From JAPLJC01 sp963697965 (GTDB lineage Bacteria; Desulfobacterota; Desulfobaccia; Desulfobaccales; 0-14-0-80-60-11): a DNA stretch of 64,000 bases. The translations under genes and the position numbers were made by a program. Of this stretch, positions 16,640 to 25,163 are shown piece after piece. The stretch's first letter is position 1. Each line of letters starts with the position of its first letter. The DNA lies in NCBI GenBank assembly GCA_963697965.1, contig OY969108.1, positions 372,001 to 436,000 of the forward strand, read 5' to 3'. Under the pieces are notes generated by a model. It made no database searches. It was given only the letters and a program-made list of their open reading frames with translations, and was not told the origin of the DNA.

Positions 16640-19600
16640 GTGCCCTTGCCTTCCATCGAGGAACAGATTGCCCAGCTTCGTTCAGCCATCAGCGCCCAGG
16701 AGACGCTACGGCCCACCCTTGGCGATGCCGTGGTTGAGGTCACCCTCAAGGCTCTTCGCACGCAGCTGGACTCCCTTCTCGCCGAGCAGCAGGACGGAGC
16801 CCAGCCGAAACCAGGGCCGTCACCAGAGGCCCTGCTCGCCCAGCTCCAGAGCTATGTCCCGAAACAATTGGCCGACAAGACGCGTGCGGCAGGGCAAATC
16901 GAGGGCGAACGCAGACAGGTCACGGTCGTTTTTGCGGACATTTCCGGCTTTACCGCTCTCTCCGAACGGCTCGACCCCGAGGACGTTGCCGGCCTGGTCA
17001 ACGACTGCCTCAAGGAACTCGCCCAGGCGGTTTACCAATATGAAGGCATGGTCGACAAGTTCATCGGGGACTGCATCATGGCTGTCTTCGGCGCTCCGAT
17101 CGCACTGGAAGATGACGCGGAAAACGCGCTGCGCGCCACAATTGCCATGCGCGAAAATCTCCAGAGATTCAACCGTCGCTGGATCGAGAAACTGGGCGAA
17201 CCCCTGGACCTGCACATCGGGGTCAACACGGGAATGGTGATTGCAGGGAACATCGGAAACGACCTGCGGATGAGCTACACCGTGATGGGCGATACCGTCA
17301 ATGTCGCGTCACGGCTGGAGGACGCCGCGAAAGCGGGCCAGGTTTTCGTGAGCCGCAACACCTACCGTCTGACACGCGGCGCCTTTGCCTTCCAGGAAAT
17401 GGACCCCATCAAGGTCAAAGGCAAACAAGAGCCGCTGACGGTCTATGAGCTCCTCCATGCGAAACTGCATCCGGACAAGTCCCGCGGGGTCGAAGGATTG
17501 TCCTCCCCTCTCGTCGGCCGCGATGCGGAGCGCCAAGCGCTGGTTGAATGCCTTGAAAAACTCCAAACCGGCCGGGGGCAGATTGCCGTGATTCTTGGCG
17601 AGGCCGGGATTGGCAAGAGCCGCCTGCTCGCCGAAATCCGCCGGCGTGAAGGGAAGGACCTGACCTGGCTTGAAGGCCGTTCTTTTGCCTTCAGCAGGTC
17701 TCTCGGTTACGGGGCGTTTTTGGACCTCTTGCGCCGCTATGTCGGTATCGCCGACGAAGACTCGGAAGCCGAAGCCGCCGCCAGCCTGAAAGCGCGGCTG
17801 AACGGCATTTTGCCAGGCGATCTGGAGAGTTATGCCGTACTGGCGCAACTGCTTTCAATGCGCCTCGACAGCCAGGAGACGGCGGCCCTCGGCGCCGTCA
17901 CCGGTGAAGCCTTTCGCAATCGTCTATTTGCCGTATTGGAGCGGCTGCTGCTCGCGCTGGCGAAACAAAAGCCCGTTGTCCTTGTGTTGGAAGACTTGCA
18001 TTGGGCCGATCATAGTTCGCTGGAACTGCTGGAGCATCTCTTCCGGCTGATTACTCAAGCCCCCATTGCCTTCGTATTGCTCAGCCGTCCGAAACAGGAA
18101 TCATCTGGAAGCTGGGAAAAACTTGGTCCCGCACTGGAGGGTTATCTACCGTATCTTTTGGAAATCCCGCTCAAGCCATTATCCGGCGAGGCGAGCGGCG
18201 ATCTGGTGCGCAGACTTCTCGATGGCAGCATGCTTCCAAAACAACTTTCGGAGGTCATTCAGAACAAGTCGGAGGGTAACCCTTTCTTTGTCGAGGAGGT
18301 CCTCAGGTCGCTGATTGAGCGCGGTGTTCTGGCCAGTGAAAATGGAGTCTGGAAAGTCACCGATCTGGTCGAGAACATCCAGGTGCCTGACACCCTCCAG
18401 GGCGTGCTGCTTTCCCGTCTGGATCGCCTTCCCGAGGAAACCAGACGGGTGATCCAAAAGGCGGCGGTCATCGGGCGCGTATTTCTTTTCCGGGTGCTCG
18501 AACACATGGCGCGCGAGGAAACGGAGTTGGAATCCCAAATGGCGTTGCTCGAAGACGCGGCCCTGGTCCGGGAGCGGGAGCGTGTTCCTGAAATTGAATA
18601 TGTCTTTGACCACGCCCTGACGCAGGAGGTCGCCTATCAAACGCTGCTGGCTCCAGCGCGCAAACTTCTGCATCAAAAAGTCGGGGAAGCGATGGAATCC
18701 ATTTTTTCCGAGCGGATTGACCAGCACAGGGCTATCCTGGCCTATCACTTCTTCCAGGGGGAAGACTGGGAAAGGGCCTTCAAGTATTCTGTCGGCGAAG
18801 CGGACGCCGCGGTACATCTCTATGCCTACGCCGAGGCTCGCGAACATTATCATCGCACCTTGGACAGCCTCAAACATCTGCCTGATAACGCCTCAAACCG
18901 TCAAAAGCAGGTGGACATCAGTGTCCGGCTGGTGAATGTCTCTCTCCAGTCTGAATCGCCTGAAAAAAACCTGGCGATTTTGACGGAGGCCGAAAACCTG
19001 GCCTCCGCGCTGGCGGATGAAGCGCGCCTCGCGCGCGTCCAGCTTTGGATCGGGAGGGTGCATTATCTGGCGGGACGATTGCCGGAGGCAATTTCGTATT
19101 TCCAAAAGGTGCTCGCGGTGGCTCCAAAATTTGGCGATCCCGAGTTGATGGCCCTGCCGGGAGCCGTCATCGGACGCGTTCTTCTCCTGCAAGGCCAGTT
19201 TGCGAAGGCCCACCAACTATTGGAAAGGACCATACCCCTTCTCGAGGCAACCAAGAACCGCCACGAGCTGTTGTTCGCCTGCTTGTACCGCGGGGTTTCC
19301 CGAGTCTTGCTTGGCGATTACGCCACCGGGTCCGCTGAACTCGACCAGGTCCTGAAAACGGCCCAGGCAAGCCGCAATCAAAATGCTGAAACCATGGCAC
19401 ACACGGCCCTGGCCATGGCCCGCGTTGCTGCCGGCAAATACCATGAGGCCATGGGAGCCGCCCAGGCTGCGCTTGCGGTTGCGGAGAAGAGCGGCGACAC
19501 GATGTTTTGTTACTCCAGCAATTCGTTCATGGCATGGGCGCTGACGGGATTGGGAGAGCATCAGCGCGCCCTGGAATATTGGTCCGCCGCTCATAAAGCC

Positions 19601-20053
19601 GCCCGGCCTTTGGGCGGCCGCCTTTTGCTCGGTGAATGGCTGGCTGCCATTGAAAGCGACACCCTGCTTGGAGCAGGAGATATTCCTTCCGCCCTGAAAA
19701 AAGGAGAGGAAGCCCTGGTCATCGCCATAGCGGCGGGCAGCCTCATTGCGGAGGCTTTGTCCGAAAGCGCCATCGGCAATGCCCTCGCGGCCGGCCCCAC
19801 GCCAGACTATAAAAACGCCGAAGCTCATCTGGCAAGAAGCCTGTCGTTGCTGGAAAGCATTGGCGCCAAATTCGATCTGGCGCGCGTTTCGCTGGCGCTG
19901 GGTCTGGTCCGCATCGGACGGAAAGATTGGGAGGGCGCGTCAAAACTGCTGCGGCAGGCCTCCACCCTGGCCTCCCAATGCTCGCTTCAAATGGAGGAAG
20001 CAAAGGCACGGGACCTGTTGGAAGAGATCGAGACGGCCCGGGTTCAGGATTAG
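16640..20053 (+). CDS. Class III adenylate cyclase - AAA/STAND ATPase - TPR protein
   Basis: A 1137-residue multidomain signalling protein. Residues about 1-80 are helical. A class III cyclase domain lies at about 90-270 with both metal Asp sites ('VVFADISGFTALSE', 'KFIGDCIMAVFG'), 'GVNTGMVIAGNIG' and 'YTVMGDTVNVASRLE'. The Lys/Asp pair suggests ATP rather than GTP as substrate. An ATPase follows with Walker A GEAGIGKSR near 320-328 and Walker B 'VVLVLEDLHWADHSS'. The C-terminal half is a TPR superhelix. Such proteins are predicted stimulus-gated cAMP producers. It starts with GTG and no clear ribosome site, shortly after the SGNH gene. Both lie in the repeat-bounded island. Catalytic residues look complete, so I expect activity. 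Confidence 0.9.
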   Translation: MPLPSIEEQIAQLRSAISAQETLRPTLGDAVVEVTLKALRTQLDSLLAEQQDGAQPKPGPSPEALLAQLQSYVPKQLADKTRAAGQIEGERRQVTVVFADISGFTALSERLDPEDVAGLVNDCLKELAQAVYQYEGMVDKFIGDCIMAVFGAPIALEDDAENALRATIAMRENLQRFNRRWIEKLGEPLDLHIGVNTGMVIAGNIGNDLRMSYTVMGDTVNVASRLEDAAKAGQVFVSRNTYRLTRGAFAFQEMDPIKVKGKQEPLTVYELLHAKLHPDKSRGVEGLSSPLVGRDAERQALVECLEKLQTGRGQIAVILGEAGIGKSRLLAEIRRREGKDLTWLEGRSFAFSRSLGYGAFLDLLRRYVGIADEDSEAEAAASLKARLNGILPGDLESYAVLAQLLSMRLDSQETAALGAVTGEAFRNRLFAVLERLLLALAKQKPVVLVLEDLHWADHSSLELLEHLFRLITQAPIAFVLLSRPKQESSGSWEKLGPALEGYLPYLLEIPLKPLSGEASGDLVRRLLDGSMLPKQLSEVIQNKSEGNPFFVEEVLRSLIERGVLASENGVWKVTDLVENIQVPDTLQGVLLSRLDRLPEETRRVIQKAAVIGRVFLFRVLEHMAREETELESQMALLEDAALVRERERVPEIEYVFDHALTQEVAYQTLLAPARKLLHQKVGEAMESIFSERIDQHRAILAYHFFQGEDWERAFKYSVGEADAAVHLYAYAEAREHYHRTLDSLKHLPDNASNRQKQVDISVRLVNVSLQSESPEKNLAILTEAENLASALADEARLARVQLWIGRVHYLAGRLPEAISYFQKVLAVAPKFGDPELMALPGAVIGRVLLLQGQFAKAHQLLERTIPLLEATKNRHELLFACLYRGVSRVLLGDYATGSAELDQVLKTAQASRNQNAETMAHTALAMARVAAGKYHEAMGAAQAALAVAEKSGDTMFCYSSNSFMAWALTGLGEHQRALEYWSAAHKAARPLGGRLLLGEWLAAIESDTLLGAGDIPSALKKGEEALVIAIAAGSLIAEALSESAIGNALAAGPTPDYKNAEAHLARSLSLLESIGAKFDLARVSLALGLVRIGRKDWEGASKLLRQASTLASQCSLQMEEAKARDLLEEIETARVQD

Positions 20054-20208
20054 GCCATGTGAACGAGGTTTTGAAACGGTTCGCCCTGCGCAAATTGCTT
20101 GATATTTTCCGTAGTTTTTGCCCTGTCCCCCCGAATAATTCGATCGCTGTGGTGCCGTAAGGACTACGGGCCATTGTCGGTTAGAGCCGTTTCTGCTATC
20201 AAGGCAGC

Positions 20209-20460
20209 ATGAACAGCGTCTTCGACCTCATCCGGAACCTCCGGACCGCCCTGGCATGCATTGGCGAGCTAGCTTGGTTACCTGCTGCGTTTCGTCAGCG
20301 TGTTCCTCCGGAGTCGGACCTCGCTGGCCGCCCGGCTGTCAGCTGGGCATGTGCAAGCGGAGAATCGATCAGAAGCAGCATCACAAGCCGCAGGCTTTCG
20401 GCTCCGGGGGTCGCGATGTGCCGCTCAGTCGACTACGTTCTTGAGGTGGGAGTTTACTGA
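20209..20460 (+). pseudogene. Decayed N-terminal fragment of an integrase-type (rve) transposase
   Basis: From the ATG at 20209 (after AAGGCAGC) the text reads like the N-terminus of a DDE integrase-type transposase but in several frames: 'MNSVFDLIRNLRTALACIGEL', then 'LLRFVSVFLRSRTSLAARL', then 'QLGMCKRRIDQKQHHKPQ'. At least two frameshifts are needed and no catalytic domain follows. The rest of the 570-base gap between the cyclase and the IS1182-like pseudogene contains nothing else that I can identify. The family assignment is from remembered similarity, so it is tentative. Confidence 0.35.
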
Positions 20461-20622
20461 TATCTGCTGAGGCTGTCGAAAAAGCTAAGCCCCCTCGATC
20501 ATTTTGTTCCTGAATTTTGTCTTCATCAATCCACCCAAAATTACGCCTAACCAATTATAATCTTTATTAAATAGCTATTTTATGCTATCCTTGGACAATA
20601 ACTTTTTTGGGGTGGATAAGCC

Positions 20623-21426
20623 ATGGCCAGATTTAAAACCTACGACTATCGGCAAAGAGTTCTCTTACCGGTTTCTCTGGAAGACCAGTTGATGCCTGGC
20701 ACCTTGGAGTTCGCCATTCATACCCTGGTGGAGAAGCGGTTGGATATGTCTGTTTTTGAATGCAAATACCGCAATGATTAGACCGGCAGGGCAGCATATG
20801 ATCCCCAGGTCCTCTTAAAAGTAGTGTTGCTGGCCTATTCCCGGGGGCTGATTTCTTCACGGAAGATCGAACAAGCCTGCCGCGAAAACGTGGTTTCCCT
20901 GGCCTTAGCCTGTGGCCAGCAGCCTGATCACAGCACCCTTGCCGCCTTTATTTCCTCCATGAAGGATGAGAGCCTCCACCTTTTTAGAGATGTGCTGCTG
21001 TCCTGTGAGGAGATGAATCTGCTGGGCGGCACCATGTTTGCCTTGGATGGCTGCAAGTTGCCTTCCAATGCCTCTAAGGAGTGGAGCGGCACCTTGGCCG
21101 AGCTCCGGAAGAAGAAAGAGAAGATCGAGACCAGGGTGGCGCAGTTGCTGAAAGAGCAGCTGCAAACCGACCAAAGGCAGGATGATCCTCCCGGGCCCCA
21201 AGTTGCGGGCGCCAACCGGCAGCGGCAGGTGGAGAAATTACAGAGGAAGGCAGAGCTGATTGAGACCTGGCTGGCCGAAAACCAGCCCAAGCTGGGTGCG
21301 GCTGGTAGAGAAAAGCAGAGTAATATTACGGACAATGACTCGGCCACTATGATGACTTCCCACGGTGCCGTCCAGGGATATAACAGCCAGGCCCTCATTG
21401 ATGGCCAGCACCCAGTGATTGTGCAT
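20623..21426 (+). pseudogene. IS1182-type transposase, broken and 3'-truncated
   Basis: The ATG at 20623 begins a typical IS1182/IS1380-like DDE transposase (MARFKTYDYRQRVLLPVSLE). It is interrupted by an in-frame TAG at 20779-20781 and then continues: 'YDPQVLLKVVLLAYSRGLISSRKIEQACRE', 'FALDGCKLPSNASKEW', 'DNDSATMMTSHGAVQGYNSQALIDGQHPVIVH'. The DNxS/DxxAxM and GYNSQ segments are family marks. At about 21420 the sequence passes in frame into the ClC channel gene. The C-terminal catalytic half and the right end of the IS are missing. A possible left end is the short inverted pair ATCCACCCAAAA (about 20528) and TTTTGGGGTGGAT (about 20606). Confidence 0.8.
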
Positions 21427-22138
21427 GGCGGGGCCTTCGGCTTCCTGGGTCACAGCCTGGTTCCCCACTGGGTGGTCAATCCCAACTCCTTCGTGCTGGT
21501 GGGCATCGGCGGCTTCTTCGCCGGGGTTGCCAAGGTGCCGGTGGCCTCCATCATCATAGCCTGTGAGATGTGCGCCAGTTACACCTTGCTGGTGCCGTTG
21601 ATGCTGGTCTCCGCCATTTCCTACCTGTTCCTGGGCAAGACCAGTCTCTACGAGAAGCAACTGGTCACCCGCCTGGCGTCCCCGGCCCACCTGGGGGAGT
21701 TCGCCCGGGGACTGTTGGAAGAGAGCTTCGTGCGGGACGCCATCCTGCCCCGGAAGGTCATCACCATTCCGGAATCCATGCCTTTCGGGAAACTTATCAA
21801 GGTCGTCACCGATTCCCCGGACGCCTATTATCCCGTAGTCGATGAGCAGGGCAAGATGACCGGCATCTTGTCCATTAATGATATCCGGGGAGTCCTGTTT
21901 GAAGAGACCCTGGCCTGAGACCCTGGCCTCGGTGATCATCGCCAAGGACGTGGCCACCCCCACTGTTGTCCGGGTCATTTGGGATGAATCATTGCAGGAC
22001 GCTCTGGAAAAAATGGCCCGGATCAACGTCAACGAATTGCCGGTGGTGCGGCAGGAAGCTCCCAATGAGATCATCGGCATGGTCGCCAAACGGGATATTA
22101 TCAGCTACTACTATGAACGCAGCCTGAAATGGCGGTGA
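21424..22138 (+). pseudogene. ClC-type chloride channel, 5'-truncated, frame broken by a 13-bp tandem duplication
   Basis: The C-terminal third of a ClC channel/antiporter with CBS domains. It includes the last membrane helices ('AFGFLGHSLVPHWVVNPNSF', 'GIGGFFAGVAKVPVASIII') and a CBS pair ending 'YYYERSLKWR'. The N-terminal two thirds are replaced by a transposase fragment. At 21904-21929 the 13-mer GAGACCCTGGCCT is present twice in tandem, producing a stop and a frameshift within the CBS region; the left repeat copy has it once. The 20824-21918 ORF is thus a transposase-ClC chimera. It is probably non-functional as a channel. Confidence 0.85.
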
Positions 22139-22373
22139 TTCCGGGTACGCCTGCAATAATTTTCCTTCTACTGCAGCCGTTAACTATGCTAAGTTTTGCT
22201 AAGGGATGGCAAGGTCCTTGAAATTGCTCTTTTTAAATACACCTCAATTCGGGTCCAGGGAGACAGGCCATGCGTGAATTCAAGATCGCCGCCATCCCCG
22301 GTGACGGCATCGGCAAGGAAGTTGTGGCCGCCGGCCTCGAAGTTCTCGAGGCCCTCGCCCAGCGCGACGGCGG
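21802..22373. repeat. Direct repeat, right copy (572 bp)
   Basis: Right-hand copy of the repeat described at 14589-15147. It is the junction that retains continuous clc sequence on its left and the complete tartrate dehydrogenase gene on its right, so this locus is likely the parental one. The 13-base length difference is the tandem GAGACCCTGGCCT duplication. Confidence 0.85.
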
Positions 22374-23346
22374 CTTCCGCCTGCAGGTCGAGTCCTTCGA
22401 CTGGGGATCGGACTACTACAAGAAGCACGGCGTCATGATGCCGGAGGATGGCCGCGAGACGCTTAAGAAATTCGACGCCATCTACTTCGGGGCGGTGGGC
22501 GCCCCCGACGTGCCCGACCACATCACGCTGTGGGGACTTCGTCTCAACATCTGCCAGCCCTTCGACCAGTACGCCAATGTCCGCCCCACCCGCATCCTCC
22601 CGGGCATTAAGAGCCCCCTGGGAGGGGTCCGGCCCCAGGATCTGGACTGGGTTATCGTGCGCGAGAATTCCGAGGGCGAGTATGCCGGGCAAGGCGGGCG
22701 TACGCATCGAGGTTTTCCCGGGGAGGTCGCCACCGAGGTGGCCATTTTCACCCGGGCCGGCGTCACCCGCATCATGCGCTTCGCCTTCGCACTCGCCCGT
22801 TCGCGGCCGCGTAAGCGTCTGACCGTCGTCACCAAGTCCAATGCCCAGCGCCACGGCATGGTGATGTGGGACGAGATTGCCGCCGAGGTCGCAGCCGAGT
22901 TCCCCGACGTGACCTGGGACAAGATGCTGGTTGACGCCATGACCATGCGGATGACCCTGAACCCGGAAACGCTCGACACCATCGTGGCGACCAACCTTCA
23001 CGCCGACATCCTGTCCGATCTGGCTGCGGCGCTGGCCGGTTCGCCCGGCATGGCGCCCACCGCCAACCTCAACCCCGAGCGCCGGTTCCCGTCCATGTTC
23101 GAACCGATCCACGGCTCGGCCTTCGACATCGCCGGCAAGGGCATCGCCAACCCCATCGGCACCTTCTGGACTGCCTGCCTGATGCTGGAGCATCTGGGCG
23201 AGAAGGCGGCTTCCGCCCGGCTGCTGCGGGCGATCGAACGGGTGACCGCGGCGCCGGCGCTGCACACGCCCGACCTCGGCGGCACCGCCACCACCCGCCA
23301 GGTCACCGCTGCGGTGATCGCGGCGATCCGGGCCGACAAAGAGTAG
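22270..23346 (+). CDS. Tartrate/D-malate dehydrogenase (TtuC/DmlA type)
   Basis: The 358-residue product is a beta-decarboxylating dehydrogenase of the isocitrate/isopropylmalate family. It has 'IPGDGIGKEVVAAGL', the tartrate-dehydrogenase mark 'DHITLWGLRLNICQPFDQYANVRP', 'VRENSEGEYAGQGG', the catalytic Lys/Asp segments 'TKSNAQRHGMVMWDE' and 'VDAMTMRM', and 'EPIHGSAFDIAGKGIANP'. Members oxidise tartrate, D-malate or 3-isopropylmalate with NAD and Mn/Mg. A DASS carboxylate transporter gene follows after 33 bases, supporting a role in uptake and use of C4 hydroxy-acids. Its first 104 bases are duplicated at 15044. Confidence 0.88.
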   Translation: MREFKIAAIPGDGIGKEVVAAGLEVLEALAQRDGGFRLQVESFDWGSDYYKKHGVMMPEDGRETLKKFDAIYFGAVGAPDVPDHITLWGLRLNICQPFDQYANVRPTRILPGIKSPLGGVRPQDLDWVIVRENSEGEYAGQGGRTHRGFPGEVATEVAIFTRAGVTRIMRFAFALARSRPRKRLTVVTKSNAQRHGMVMWDEIAAEVAAEFPDVTWDKMLVDAMTMRMTLNPETLDTIVATNLHADILSDLAAALAGSPGMAPTANLNPERRFPSMFEPIHGSAFDIAGKGIANPIGTFWTACLMLEHLGEKAASARLLRAIERVTAAPALHTPDLGGTATTRQVTAAVIAAIRADKE

Positions 23347-23379
23347 GCGTGGCGAAACGGGAGCAGGAGGTAAACCTGT

Positions 23380-24801
23380 ATGGACAAGAAATTGCTTAGG
23401 AATGCGCTGATACCGGTAATTGCCTGGATCGTTCTGACGTTGATCCCGGTTCCCCAGGGTTTACAGCCTCATGCCTGGTATTATTTTGCCTTATTTGTGG
23501 GTGTCATTTTGGGGGTGCTGCTGGAACCGATACCGGCAGCGGCGGTAGGCATGATCGGGGTGACCCTCGCTGCGGCTTTACAACTAGTCTCCACTAACCC
23601 GGGAGATGCTCTCAAGTGGGCTCTTTCAGGATTTTCCAATGGCACTGTCTGGTTGATCTTTGTGGCTTACATGTTTGCCCTGGGTTACGAAAAAACCGGT
23701 CTGGGCCGCCGCATTGCCCTTTTTCTGGTGAAGCACCTCGGGAAGAAAACATTGGGGCTTGGTTATGCAATTGCCCTGTCAGACCTCGTTTTGGCTCCTT
23801 TCATTCCGTCCAATACGGCACGCAGCGGCGGCACCATCTATCCTATTATTGAAAACATCCCCAAATTGTACGGGTCCGCTCCAGGGGAGACCTCCCGCAA
23901 GATTGGCTCTTATATCATGTGGACTGCCTTGGCTACCACCTGCGTCACCAGTTCCCTGTTTCTCACCGGGCTGGCTCCGAACCTGATGGCCCTGGAATTG
24001 GTGAGTAAAACCGTAAAGGTGACTATTACCTGGCGGGAATGGTTTTTGGGTTTTCTGCCGGTAGGCGCCTTGCTTCTGATATGCCTCCCTTATCTGGTGT
24101 ATAAGATTTATCCGCCGGAGATAAAATCGAGCGAGAATGTCCCCGCCTGGGCCCGGGAGGAACTGGCCAAAATGGGTAAGGTTGCCCGGAATGAGCTGAT
24201 GATGGCAGGTCTGGCGTTCATTGCGCTGGTGCTGTGGATCTTTGGGGGCAGCTGGTTCGATGCGACGACCGTAGCCCTGATGGTCTTCTCGCTTATGATT
24301 GTGGTGGGTATCATCAAGTGGAGCGATATCTTGGGTCACAAGCAAGCCTGGAATGTCCTGGTCTGGTTTGCTACCCTGGTTACCCTGGCTGATGGTTTGA
24401 GGCTCGTGGGATTCCTCAAATGGTTTTCGGCAATCGCGGCAGACGCCATGAAGGGCATGCCTGTCATGTGGATGGTAGTTCTGTTTGTTGCCATCTTTTT
24501 CCTGGTTCACTACATGTTTGCCAGCCTGACGGGACACACCAGCGCCTTACTCCCCGTATTTTTGGCTACTGCCATGGTGGTCCCCGGGATGCCCATAAAA
24601 CTGCTGGCCCTGCTTCTTTGTTACACGCTGGGGATGATGGGTATTCTAACCCCTTATGCCACCGGGCCGAGCCCTATCTACTACGGGAGCGGCTATATTC
24701 CGCCTAAAGATTTCTGGAGGTTGGGGCTCATCTTCGGCTTGATTTTTCTGGTAGTTTTTCTGGTGGTCGATGTCCCTTATTTGAGGTGGTATATCTATTA
24801 A
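23380..24801 (+). CDS. DASS-family dicarboxylate/tartrate transporter
   Basis: A 473-residue integral membrane protein with about 12 hydrophobic helices. It matches the bacterial DASS (SLC13/CitT/TtdT, plastid 2-oxoglutarate/malate translocator) family. Visible marks are 'LLEPIPAAAVGMIGVTLAA', the substrate-site 'FIPSNTARSGGTIYPII' and the second repeat 'FASLTGHTSALLPVFLATAM' with 'GILTPYATGPSPIYYGSGYI'. It imports or exchanges C4 dicarboxylates. An AGGAGGT site precedes the ATG. Directly downstream of tartrate dehydrogenase, it probably supplies that enzyme. The exact substrate is inferred. Confidence 0.92.
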   Translation: MDKKLLRNALIPVIAWIVLTLIPVPQGLQPHAWYYFALFVGVILGVLLEPIPAAAVGMIGVTLAAALQLVSTNPGDALKWALSGFSNGTVWLIFVAYMFALGYEKTGLGRRIALFLVKHLGKKTLGLGYAIALSDLVLAPFIPSNTARSGGTIYPIIENIPKLYGSAPGETSRKIGSYIMWTALATTCVTSSLFLTGLAPNLMALELVSKTVKVTITWREWFLGFLPVGALLLICLPYLVYKIYPPEIKSSENVPAWAREELAKMGKVARNELMMAGLAFIALVLWIFGGSWFDATTVALMVFSLMIVVGIIKWSDILGHKQAWNVLVWFATLVTLADGLRLVGFLKWFSAIAADAMKGMPVMWMVVLFVAIFFLVHYMFASLTGHTSALLPVFLATAMVVPGMPIKLLALLLCYTLGMMGILTPYATGPSPIYYGSGYIPPKDFWRLGLIFGLIFLVVFLVVDVPYLRWYIY

Positions 24802-24815
24802 AAAATTCTGAACCA

Positions 24816-25051
24816 GTAGGGCGGGAAGCCGAAGCGCCTTCCGCCTTTAGCATTTCGCAAGCCTTGCACCCCGGAAAGACTTGTGCGGCAAATCGTGCTT
24901 GGAGATCGGCAGTCGAGGGGAAAAATCCGCATCCCCAGAAGGCGCAGTATAGATGCCAGGCAGGTGCTCGGGCCCAATAACGATGACCTCGATAATAACT
25001 GATCGGCGTCAGCGTTCAGAAGGCGGGATGCGCTTCGCTTTCCCGCCCTAC
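24816..25051 (-). pseudogene. REP-flanked remnant of a second RAYT gene
   Basis: Two opposed REP palindromes (24816-24848 and 25021-25051) enclose about 170 bases. The stretch 24869-25010 aligns with 11211-11354, the middle of the intact-length RAYT gene: both share TTGTGCGGCAAATCGTGCTT, 'AATCCGCATCCCC' and 'AATAACGATGNCCTCGAT'. Both ends of the gene, including the HUH and Tyr coding parts, have been lost or shortened and the frame is broken. It is a fossil REP-RAYT unit. The remaining gap (25052-25163) contains nothing further that I can identify. Confidence 0.75.
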
Positions 25052-25163
25052 GGCGCTCATCGCCCAAGGTGATCATCCCAGTCCAGAACTTATACCGTTG
25101 CCTCTTTCCCATTTGAACAATTTCATTCAGCCGCGCCGTTTCACCGCCGGAGAAAGGGGTAGG

